DNA of 64,000 nucleotides from CAVZYN01 sp963779515. Its GTDB lineage: Bacteria > Pseudomonadota > Alphaproteobacteria > Rhizobiales > Hyphomicrobiaceae. Shown in pieces: positions 35,327 through 43,486 of this stretch. The DNA is taken from the NCBI GenBank assembly GCA_963779515.1, contig CAVZYN010000002.1, positions 620,001-684,000 on the forward strand, read 5' to 3'. Numbering within the stretch: position 1 is the stretch's first letter; each line of letters starts with the position of its first letter. The notes below the pieces were generated by a model. It worked only from the letters and a program-made list of their open reading frames with translations, searched no databases and had not been told where the DNA came from. A program made the translations under genes and the position numbers.

Positions 35327-36219
35327 GATTTCGCCCGCACTTTCACGCCTGCGGCTTCCTCCCGCAGTTTGACCAGGACACCGACGTCGTTCCCCGCGTA
35401 ACCGCGATCGATACCCTCCTGGCATGCGGCCAATGCCGCGCGCCCGATCGGCGCCTCAAGGCCCATCGCGTCGATCATGCCGAGCGCGATCCGGCAGTCC
35501 TTGTGCGCCAGCTTCAACATGAAGCCTGGCGCGAAGTCGCCTTTCAACGGGCGCATCGGAAAAGCGACTGCCAGCTGGTTGTTCCAGGCCATTGTCTTCT
35601 GCATCACGGAGGTCATGGTCTCGAGCGCCAACCCTGCCTTGACGCCGGCCGCGAGTATCTCAGCGTTCAATGCGACCAGAGTCGTCGCCAGCAGATTGTT
35701 GGTTGCCTTCATGGCATGCCCATTGCCGAGCCGGCCGCAGTAAAAGAAATCCGTGCCCATGCAATCGAGCACGGGGCGCACCCGCGCGATGGTCGCCTCA
35801 TCGCCACCGACCATGAGCGTTAGCGTGCCGGTCACGGCGTGTTCGGCCGTCTTGCCGACGGGGCTGTCGACCATACCGCATCCCTTTGCTGCGAGCTCTT
35901 GGCCGATTCTACGCGTCGTCACGGGTGCGCTCGTGCTCATGTCAATCATGACCGAACCGGCCCTCAAGCCGGAGGCGATGCCGTCGGGACCAAGCGCCAC
36001 CTTCTCGACATCGGGTGCGTCGGGCAGCATGGTGATGACGATTTCGCTGGCGCGCGCCACGGCTGCAGGCGACGTTTCGGCTTTGGCACCGTTGCGAACC
36101 AGGCGCTGCATTGCGGCATCGTCGACGTCAAAGACCGTCAACGCGTGACCCTTCTTGGCGATGTTGACTGCCATTGGGCCGCCCATGATACCGAGACCGA
36201 TGAAGCCGACGTTGGTCAT
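35323..36219 (-). CDS. NAD-binding beta-hydroxyacid dehydrogenase (3-hydroxyisobutyrate dehydrogenase/tartronate semialdehyde reductase family)
   Basis: A 298-residue enzyme. The N-terminal MTNVGFIGLGIMGGPMAVNI is the Rossmann fold of the family, DSPVGKTAEHAVTGTLTLMV the substrate-binding segment, and the Lys of GNGHAMKATNNLLATT the catalytic residue. Such enzymes oxidise or reduce short beta-hydroxy acids, for example L-threonate, tartronate semialdehyde or hydroxyisobutyrate. ATG 36219 is preceded by GGAGATCC. It is embedded between the two parts of the split UxaA dehydratase, so it may act on the dehydrated sugar acid or on a cleavage product. Confidence 0.87.
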   Translation of the reverse strand: MTNVGFIGLGIMGGPMAVNIAKKGHALTVFDVDDAAMQRLVRNGAKAETSPAAVARASEIVITMLPDAPDVEKVALGPDGIASGLRAGSVMIDMSTSAPVTTRRIGQELAAKGCGMVDSPVGKTAEHAVTGTLTLMVGGDEATIARVRPVLDCMGTDFFYCGRLGNGHAMKATNNLLATTLVALNAEILAAGVKAGLALETMTSVMQKTMAWNNQLAVAFPMRPLKGDFAPGFMLKLAHKDCRIALGMIDAMGLEAPIGRAALAACQEGIDRGYAGNDVGVLVKLREEAAGVKVRAKS

Positions 36220-36233
36220 TGGAGATCCTCCGA

Positions 36234-37406
36234 TCACATCGACGCATGCAGGCGCGTGAACGCCTCGCCGCCTTCACCATGGACCTCGCCCCACGTTAGT
36301 GCGCCGGAGGCGACAGCGAGCACCAGGTCGAAGAGGCGCGCGGCAGCGGCGCCCAGCGCCTCGCGTCCTTCGAAGACCGGACTAGCGTCAAAATCAATCT
36401 GATCGACCAGCCTGCGCACCGTCTCGGGCCGCGCGGCAATCTTGATCGTCGGCGCCAGTGCGCTGCAGTAGCTGTTGCCGGCGCCCGTGGTGAACAGTAC
36501 GATCTGTGCACCGGCCGCGACAAAGCCGGTGATCGATTCTGGCGAAAAACTCGGTCCATCCATCAGGAAAAGGCCGTTCGACGTCGGCGCCTCGGCATGA
36601 GCGAGCAACCCCCGGATCGGCCCACTGCCTGTCTTGGCAACAGCGCCGAGAGACTTCTCCTCGATCGTCGTCAAGCCACCGCGGATGTTCTCGGCACCTG
36701 GGTTGTTACCGGTGAGGTCGATGCCGGTCGCGGCGATTGTGCGTTCACGATCCAGCACGGCGGATCGAATGGCATCCGCAAGTTGCTTGGTCACTGCACG
36801 CCGCGCAACGATGTCTTCGGCACCGAGCCATTCGATGGTCTCGCCGACGACAGCGCTGCCGCCATGATCGACAAGCAAGTCGGCGAAGCCTCCGGCGACA
36901 GGATTGGCGACCAGACCGGACGTGGCGTCCGAATGCCCGCATTCGACGCCGCAGAAGAGCGCCGACGCAGCCTGCGGTGTCCGCTTCAGGCGCGAGGCTG
37001 CATAAACGAGCTCCCCGGCAGAACGAATACCGTGTGCGCTGAGGTCGAGCGAATCCTCGTGCGTGTCGTCGAGCGCAACGGCGCGCACAGGCTTGCCGTT
37101 CTTGGCGATCGCCCCGGCGATGTCATCGACCGTGAGACGGTCGGCACCGACAACGAGCACAGCGGCTACATTCGGATTACGCCCAAGTCCGATCAACTGG
37201 CGACGATGCATCGCTTTGTCGGTCGCGTACTGACCACGCCCCACAGGACTGGCGACCAACACTGTGCCGGCAACCTCAGCCGCAATGCGCGCGGCGGCCC
37301 GCGTCACGAGACCGACGACCGACAGCACCAACACATGGTTGCGCACGCCGACCCGACCGTCCGATCGGACGTAGCCCTCGAATCCAGCGTCTCCGCGTCC
37401 GCGCAA
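36234..37406 (-). CDS. UxaA-family dehydratase, large (C-terminal) subunit
   Basis: A 390-residue protein matching the large domain of altronate dehydratase. It starts FEGYVRSDGRVGVRNHVLVL, continues with SPVGRGQYATDKAMHRRQL and has FCGVECGHSDATSGLVANPV, NNPGAENIRGGLTTIEEKSL and ENGLFLMDG-like SNGLFLMDG segments containing the cysteines and acidic residues that hold the iron. With the SAF protein at 35036 it should form an iron-dependent sugar-acid dehydratase giving a 2-keto-3-deoxy acid. First gene of the eight-gene operon, 81 bases from the divergent LacI gene. Confidence 0.88.
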   Translation of the reverse strand: MRGRGDAGFEGYVRSDGRVGVRNHVLVLSVVGLVTRAAARIAAEVAGTVLVASPVGRGQYATDKAMHRRQLIGLGRNPNVAAVLVVGADRLTVDDIAGAIAKNGKPVRAVALDDTHEDSLDLSAHGIRSAGELVYAASRLKRTPQAASALFCGVECGHSDATSGLVANPVAGGFADLLVDHGGSAVVGETIEWLGAEDIVARRAVTKQLADAIRSAVLDRERTIAATGIDLTGNNPGAENIRGGLTTIEEKSLGAVAKTGSGPIRGLLAHAEAPTSNGLFLMDGPSFSPESITGFVAAGAQIVLFTTGAGNSYCSALAPTIKIAARPETVRRLVDQIDFDASPVFEGREALGAAAARLFDLVLAVASGALTWGEVHGEGGEAFTRLHASM

Positions 37407-37466
37407 GGCCCTGTCCTCAATCAGCCAACGTCGGCGACAGCATGTCGGCGTGTTGCGAAATGACAG

Positions 37467-37482
37467 ATGTTAGCGCATACAT
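37467..37482. promoter_or_regulatory. Candidate LacI-type operator in the divergent promoter region
   Basis: ATGTTAGCGCATACAT is an imperfect palindrome centred on GCGC, with 12 of 16 positions symmetric. This is the form of LacI-family operators (a central CG within a 14-20 base dyad). It sits five bases before the LacI start, between the regulator and the catabolic operon, so it could repress both directions. Confidence 0.45.
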
Positions 37483-37487
37483 GCAAC

Positions 37488-38542
37488 ATGGCAAGCGAAA
37501 ACACCGAACGCGCCCGACCAGTTCGGCCGAGCAAGCAAGCGGGCGCAAGGAGTCGTCTGTCGGATGTTGCCAGGCACGCCGGCGTTTCGACGATGACGGT
37601 TGCGCGCGTATTGCGCCAGCCGGAGAAGGTGGCGCCGAAGACGCGCGCGCGTGTGACGCGATCGCTTGCCGCCACCCGGTATGTGCCCGATCTGCTGGCT
37701 CGGGCGCTGGCGTTGCGGCATACCGGCGTCGTCGCCGCCATCGTCCCGACGCTCGCGAATTCGCTCATTGCCGAGGTTATGCAGGGTATGTCGGAGGCGC
37801 TTGCGCGGCGCGGGCGGCAGTTGATGATCGGCGCATCCAATTATTGCGCAGCGACGGAGGAAGCGCTGGTGCGCTCATTTCTCGCCCGCCGAGTCGATGC
37901 AATCTACCTGACCGGGACTAGCCAAGCGCCGGCAACGGTCGAGATGCTGCGCGCCTCAGGCATTCCTGTCGTGCAAGGCGGCAATCTTCCGTCGCGAGCG
38001 ATTGATCTCGCGGTCGGCATTTCAAATGCGGCATCGGCGCGCCGGATGACCGAGATCCTGATCGCGACTTACGGCACCAATCTCGGCTACGTCGGCGGAC
38101 CGATTAGCGACAATGATCGCATGCGCGATCGCAGGCTCGGCTTCCTGAGCCGCCATGAAGGCCGCGAGGGCGCGTCCTCATGGCGATCACTATGTTCGAG
38201 GCGCAGATCTCCATGCGTGCAGGTCGCGAGGTCGCGCGTGCGGTCGTTACGCTGCGCCGGCGGCCGCGAGCGATATTCTGCGGTTCAGACGTAATCGCGG
38301 CGGGCGTCGTGTTCGAATTTGTCCGGCATGACTTGCGGGTGCCAGCCGACATCGCCGTCGCCGGGTACGACGATCTCGATTTCGCTAGTGAGATGGTGCC
38401 ATCTCTGACCAGCGTGCGGGTCCCTCGGTTCGAGATTGGTTTGCGTGCCGCAGAACTGATCAATGCGGCGCTGTCTGGCGATCGTCCCACAAGACGCATC
38501 GTCGACATGGGCTACGATATCGTCAGGCGCGAGAGTGCGTGA
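37488..38542 (+). pseudogene. LacI-family transcriptional regulator, frameshifted
   Basis: The N-terminal HTH (SRLSDVARHAGVSTMTVARV) and hinge, and the first part of the sugar-binding domain (GVVAAIVPTLANSLIAEVMQ), read in one frame up to DRRLGFLSRHEG near 38158. The rest (FEAQISMRAGREVARAVVTL, AIFCGSDVIAAG, VAGYDDLDFASE) continues in another frame from about 38160-38180 to 38542. The total length is two bases more than a multiple of three, so one base seems lost or two gained. It is divergent from the sugar operon and is its probable repressor. A real break would make the operon constitutive. Confidence 0.8.
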
Positions 38543-38549
38543 GGTGGCA

Positions 38550-39302
38550 ATGACACGGTCGATCATCGTCACGGGGGCGCAGTCGCGGGATCGGTGCCGC
38601 AACGGCACGGCTCGCAGCCAAGGCCGGCTACCAAGTGTGCGTGAACTACAATAGTCACGCTGGCGACGCCGAAGCCGTCGTCGCCGAGATCGCCGCCGCC
38701 GGCGGACGCGCGATCGCGGTCAAGGCCGACCTGGCCGACGAGACCGCGATCGTCGCCATGTTCGCGCGCTGCGACCGCGAACTTGGGCCACTCGGCGCGC
38801 TGGTCAACAACGCCGGTTACCTCGGTGGAGAGAGCCGGATCGAAGACTTCGATCTAGTCGCCATGCGGCGGCTGTGGGATATCAACGTGGTCGCCTATTT
38901 CATCTGCGCGCGCGAAGCGGTGCGGCGCATGTCGCGCGAGCACGGCGGGACGGGCGGCGCCATCGTCAACGTCTCGTCCATGTCGGCCGACAGCGGCGGC
39001 ATCGGTCTGCGCGCCCACTACGCGACGACCAACGGCGCGCGGCGCACCTTCACGTTCGGGCTCGCCAAGCAGGTCGGCCGGCTCGGCATCCGCGTCAACG
39101 GCGTCATGCCCGGTGTCATCGACACGCACTTCAACGACGGCTTCGACAACGTGGGCCGCAATGCGCGACTGTTGCCGCTCATTCCGGTGGGCCGGGTCGG
39201 CGTCGGCAACGACGTGGCCGAGATGATCGTCTGGTTGTTATCGGATGGCAGCCGGTTTCGTCAGCGGCGCCGATGATCCCGGTCAACGGCGGGCACTTCT
39301 GA
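38550..39302 (+). pseudogene. Short-chain dehydrogenase/reductase, three single-base shifts
   Basis: The start MTRSIIVTGA is followed by a shift at about 38580, after which RGIGAATARLAAKAGYQVCV continues the TGxxxGxG dinucleotide motif. The main frame has LVNNAGYLGG, VNVSSMSADSGGIG and GIRVNGVMPGVIDT. Two more one-base gains, at 39256-39258 and 39272, shift the end, which would read FVSGA and MIPVNGGHF. The three gains add up to three, so overall length is preserved (about 250 residues). The active-site tyrosine is in HYATTNGA, where the usual Lys four residues later is Asn. It follows LacI by seven bases. Confidence 0.75.
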
Positions 39303-39360
39303 TGCAAGTCATCGCCGGAAGTTCGACCGCCATCGTAATCCTCCGAATCGAGGCCCGCTG

Positions 39361-40459
39361 ATGCGCATCTCCTCGATCAGGACGCGCGTGTTCGAGAAGC
39401 CGCTCGACGGCAGCACGCGTAATGCCAAGCATCGCTGGACGGTCAAGCGTTCCCTGCTCGTGTTCGTGGAGACCGACGACGGGCGCATCGGCGTCGGGGA
39501 GGCCTGGGTCGATGCCGGCGATCCCGGGTCGCTCGTCGCCTTCATCGAGAGCGATTTGACCCCGGTATTGATCGGCGAAAGCGCACTCGAGCCGGAGCGG
39601 CACTTCAAGCGGGCGATCGAACTCGCGACGGTCTCGGTTCGCCGCAGCCAGACCTGGGCGTGCATGAGCGCCATCGACATTGCGCTCTGGGATCTCAAGG
39701 CGCAGGCGGCAGGGGAACCGCTGTGGCGCCTGCTCGGCGGCGCCGATCCGTGTGTCGCGCCCTACGCCAGCGCCGGCCTCTACAAGCTAGGGCCAGTCGA
39801 TCGACGAGTTCGCGAACGAGTATGCCGCCCACGTGCGGCGCGGTTTCCGCGCGGTGAAGATCAAGGTTGGCGGTGCCCCGCTTGAGGTCGATGTCGAGCG
39901 TGTCACCAAGCTGCGGCGCGCCATCGGACCGTCGGCGAAGCTAATGGTCGATGCGGTGTCCAACTACGACGTCCCGGGTGCCCTGGCGTTCGCACGCGCG
40001 ACGCGGGACCAGAACCTTTATTGGTTCGAGCAGCCGCTGCCGGTCGAGGACGTCGATGGGCTTGCGCGCCTATCGCGCGACTGTGGCATCCCGATATGTG
40101 GTCTTGAGAACGAGTACGGCCTGTGGTCCTTCCGGCGTCTGCTGGAGCGCGACGCCGTGCACTACGTCCAGTTCGATCCGATCATCTCGGGCGGCATCAC
40201 GTTCGGGCGTAAGATTGCGGCACTCGCGGAAGCCTGGTTCAAGCCGGTGACGCTGCACAACTCGAATTCGATCGTCTCGGTGCTCGCGAGCCTGCATCTG
40301 GCGGCGGCGGTGCCCAATGCCGACTCGATCGAGTTCCACGTGTTTCACCAGCCGCTGTTCGATCGCGCGCCGCGCGGAACCCTCGATCTGCACGACGGTA
40401 TGCTGTCCGCGCCGGATCGCCCCGGGCTTGGAGTGGATGCCCGAGCGCTGTTAGACTGA
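39361..40459 (+). pseudogene. Enolase-superfamily (MR subgroup) sugar-acid dehydratase-like enzyme, one frameshift
   Basis: The capping domain (MRISSIRTRVFEKPLDGSTR) and early barrel read to YASAGLYKLG. A one-base gain at 39790-39794 (CTAGGGCC) moves the remainder to the next frame: SIDEFANEYAAHVRRGFRAV, KIKVGG, VDAVSNYD, WFEQPLPVED, GLENEYG, FDPIISGGI and VTLHNSNS, giving Lys-x-Lys, three metal ligands and the Asp-His dyad. The restored product is about 365 residues. It is co-directional with the SDR (59-base gap) and is followed by a TctC gene. Confidence 0.8.
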
Positions 40460-40501
40460 GATATTTCGAACGAGACACAATAGGGACGGGAGCCCGATCA
40501 C

Positions 40502-41479
40502 ATGCCGAAGTCACGACCGACGCGCCGGCTGGCGCACATCGCCGGAGCCGTTTTGGGTTGCGTGTTGGCGCTGGCTGGCAAGGCAATGCCAGCCGGTGCC
40601 TGGCCCGACAAGCCGATCAAGGTTGTCGTGCCTTTCGGTCCCGGCGGCCAGAGCGACATCTTCGCGCGCATCGTGCAGAAAGTGATCGCCGACAAGAACC
40701 TGCTGTCGCAACCGATGAGCGTCGTCAATATCGGCGGGCACTTCTCGGTCGGGAGCACTCAGGTCAAGAACGCATCCCCAGACGGCTACAGCCTGCTGCT
40801 GATCCAGCCGGCGCTGCTGATCGGCGAAGTGGTCAATCCCGAGCGCAAGCTGTCCTACCGCGACTTCGATCCTGTGGCGCTGACAGGTGGCTTTTGCGTC
40901 AACTACGTGGTGCGCGACGAAAGCCCGTGGATGACGCTCGCAGAGTTGGTGAAGGCGGCGAAGGAGAAACCGGGCCAGATCGTCACCGGCGTCAACATCG
41001 GCGCGCTTAATCACATGGCGCTCGGCATCCTCGAACGCGCGGCCAATATTCAGCTGCGTTTCGCCCAGATAGGCGGCGGATCCGAAAATTATGCGGCACT
41101 GAAAGGCGGCACGACGCAGCTCACCGTGCTGTCGACCTCGGAGTGGCAGACCTACAAGGGCGGCGGCGTGCGTGCGCTGGCACTCGCAGCCCCGCAGCGG
41201 CATCCGTTGCAGCCCGAGATCCCGACCGCGAAGGAAGCAGGCTTCGATGCCGAGTTCTGCGTCAAGGGCTACTGGTTTGCGCCGAAGGGCACACCGCCTG
41301 CGGTGATCGATACGCTCGCCACAGCGCTCGAGAAGGCCATGGCCTCGTCCGAGGTCAAAGCCGCGCAGGACCGTCAGGCCTCGACCTCCGAGTTCCTCGC
41401 CGGCGCCGCCTTCAAGACCCACCTCGACGAGACGTTCAAAGCCTTCGAACCGATCGCGCGCCAGCTCGTCAAAAAATAG
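40502..41479 (+). CDS. tctC: Tripartite tricarboxylate transporter substrate-binding protein (TctC/Bug), island copy
   Basis: A 325-residue Bug-family receptor. The signal peptide lies within residues 1-33 (HIAGAVLGCVLALAGKAMPA, cleavage near AGAWP). The WPDKPIKVVVPFGPGGQSDI segment is the family's first strand and ligand loop. It is intact and followed by tctB after 10 bases. It is only distantly similar to the copy at 375. The neighbours (sulfatase, enolase-type dehydratases) suggest it brings in an anionic compound. Confidence 0.92.
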   Translation: MPKSRPTRRLAHIAGAVLGCVLALAGKAMPAGAWPDKPIKVVVPFGPGGQSDIFARIVQKVIADKNLLSQPMSVVNIGGHFSVGSTQVKNASPDGYSLLLIQPALLIGEVVNPERKLSYRDFDPVALTGGFCVNYVVRDESPWMTLAELVKAAKEKPGQIVTGVNIGALNHMALGILERAANIQLRFAQIGGGSENYAALKGGTTQLTVLSTSEWQTYKGGGVRALALAAPQRHPLQPEIPTAKEAGFDAEFCVKGYWFAPKGTPPAVIDTLATALEKAMASSEVKAAQDRQASTSEFLAGAAFKTHLDETFKAFEPIARQLVKK

Positions 41480-41489
41480 GCGGTGACCA

Positions 41490-41954
41490 GTGGTTGATCG
41501 TGTCGGACGCTGGGCCGAAATCCTGGTCGCATTGACGATTGTCATCTTCGCGGGCGCAACGCTCTACGGAGCGCGCTCGCTCGCGCCCAATCAGTTCGAG
41601 CCGATCGGATCCGCGACGATACCGCAGATCACCGCGTGGATCACACTCGCGCTCGCCGCCGTGGTGATCGCCGACGCGACGATCGGCTTGCGCCGCCATG
41701 GCCGGCAGGAGGAGACCGGCGCGCAATGGGGGTCGGCCCTGATTGCGCTCGTGCTGGCAGTGATCTACGTCGCCGTGCTGTCCTCGGGAACAATGCGCTA
41801 CCGCTGGGCCACCATGCTGTTCATCCCGCTGGTCGTGCTCGCGATCACGGACAAGCGGTGGCAGGCGTTGCCCTGGGCCATCGGTCTCGGCGTCATTTAC
41901 GGCTTCGCCCTCGACTACGTCTTCCGCCACGTCCTCGTGACAGACATTCCTTGA
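41490..41954 (+). CDS. tctB: TctB small membrane subunit, island copy
   Basis: A 154-residue protein with four hydrophobic spans (about 10-27, 42-62, 80-97 and 105-140). The GTG start at 41490 is 10 bases after tctC, and tctA follows 13 bases later with AGGAG. The assignment rests on size, topology and position between tctC and tctA. Confidence 0.85.
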   Translation: MVDRVGRWAEILVALTIVIFAGATLYGARSLAPNQFEPIGSATIPQITAWITLALAAVVIADATIGLRRHGRQEETGAQWGSALIALVLAVIYVAVLSSGTMRYRWATMLFIPLVVLAITDKRWQALPWAIGLGVIYGFALDYVFRHVLVTDIP

Positions 41955-41967
41955 GCAGGAGCCGATC

Positions 41968-43458
41968 ATGGATCTCGGGCAGGCGCTGCTCAATCTCCTC
42001 ACACCCTGGCAGCTTTTTCTCACCTTCCTCGGCACCTGGCTCGGCATCCTCGTCGGCGTCATGCCGGGCATCAACGGCTCGATGCTGATTGCGCTGATGC
42101 TGCCGATCACATTCAAGATGATGCCGATCGATGCAATAAATCTGCTGGTTTCGGTCTACACCGGAGCGGTCACCGGCGGGCTAATCACGGCAACACTGCT
42201 GCGCATCCCGGGCGAGCCGTCCAATGTCATGACCACGTTCGACGCGTATCCGATGGCGGCTCGCGGCGAGGCTGGGCGTGCGCTTGGCCTCGGCATCTTC
42301 GCGTCGACCTTCGGCGCACTCTTCGCCTGGGTGGCTCTGGCGACACTGACACGGCCGCTCGCGGACATCGCCGTGAGGTTCTCGCCGTTTGACTATTTCG
42401 CCTTGAGTGTCTCGGCGCTAGTCCTGATGGCCGCGGTGAGCAAAGGCACCATGGCCAAGGGGCTCCTTTCAGGCATGTTCGGCGTGCTGGTCGCATTTCC
42501 GGGCGTCGATCCGAGTTCAGGCATCGATCGCTTCACTTTCGGCTGGTGGCAACTCAACAGCGGTTTCGATCTGTTGCCAGTGTTGTCAGGCCTGTTCGCT
42601 GTCGGCACGGTTCTTTCGGATGCACTGACGCCGACGCAGAAGGCAGAGACCATCAGCTATTCCTCGGGCGGTTTGTGGCTGCGTTTCTACGAGTGGCGCG
42701 AACAGGCCTGGAACGCCATCCGCTCGTCGATCATCGGCACTTGGATCGGCATCCTGCCCGGCATTGGCGCCGGCGTCGCCTCGGTCGTGTCCTATACCGT
42801 CGCCAAGAACATGTCCTGGCGACCGGAGGAGTTCGGCAAGGGTTCGCCCGAAGGCATCGTCGCCTCGGAAGCCGCCAACAATGCCACCGTCGGCGGCGCA
42901 CTGATACCGCTCATCGCACTCGGCATTCCCGGCAGCGTGATCGACGTGTTTCTGATGGGCGCGATGCAGATCCACGGCATCCAGCCGGGGCCGCTGCTAT
43001 TCACGCGCAATACCGACGTGGTCTACTCGATCATCGGCGCCTGCCTGACCTCGACCATCGCCATGTTCATCCTCATGATGGTGTCGATCCCGTTGCTCCG
43101 GCGCATCGTAGAGATCCCCAAGAGCTACATCGTCGCGATGGTACTCGTGTTCTGCGTGGTCGGCGTGTTCGGCTACAACAATCGCTGGTTCGAGGTCGCA
43201 GTCATGCTGGTGTTCGGCGTCATCGGCTTTGGCATGGAGCGCGGCGGCTATCCACTTGGCCCGTTCGTCATCGGCTTCATCCTCGGTCCGATCGCGGAGG
43301 CAAAGCTGCGTTCCGGCTTGATGGTGACGGGTGGAGATATCATGCCGTTGTTCACGCAACCGCTGTCCGCGAGTTTCCTGGTGGTGGCCGCCGCACTTCT
43401 AGTCTGGGCGTTCCTGCCGAGCCAGCGTGATGCGGCTCAACTCACGAGAAACAATTGA
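41968..43458 (+). CDS. tctA: TctA large permease, island copy
   Basis: A 496-residue polytopic protein. Conserved motifs are GVMPGINGSMLIALMLPITF (about 30-49), a YTGAVTGGLITATLLRIPGE loop and GSPEGIVASEAANNATVGG in the second half, as in all TctA proteins. Proline and glycine positions of the repeat are kept. The sulfatase gene starts 28 bases after its stop, so the transporter and sulfatase are very probably co-transcribed. Confidence 0.93.
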   Translation: MDLGQALLNLLTPWQLFLTFLGTWLGILVGVMPGINGSMLIALMLPITFKMMPIDAINLLVSVYTGAVTGGLITATLLRIPGEPSNVMTTFDAYPMAARGEAGRALGLGIFASTFGALFAWVALATLTRPLADIAVRFSPFDYFALSVSALVLMAAVSKGTMAKGLLSGMFGVLVAFPGVDPSSGIDRFTFGWWQLNSGFDLLPVLSGLFAVGTVLSDALTPTQKAETISYSSGGLWLRFYEWREQAWNAIRSSIIGTWIGILPGIGAGVASVVSYTVAKNMSWRPEEFGKGSPEGIVASEAANNATVGGALIPLIALGIPGSVIDVFLMGAMQIHGIQPGPLLFTRNTDVVYSIIGACLTSTIAMFILMMVSIPLLRRIVEIPKSYIVAMVLVFCVVGVFGYNNRWFEVAVMLVFGVIGFGMERGGYPLGPFVIGFILGPIAEAKLRSGLMVTGGDIMPLFTQPLSASFLVVAAALLVWAFLPSQRDAAQLTRNN

Positions 43459-43486
43459 ATTTCAAGGCGCCAACAGGAAGCTGGTC

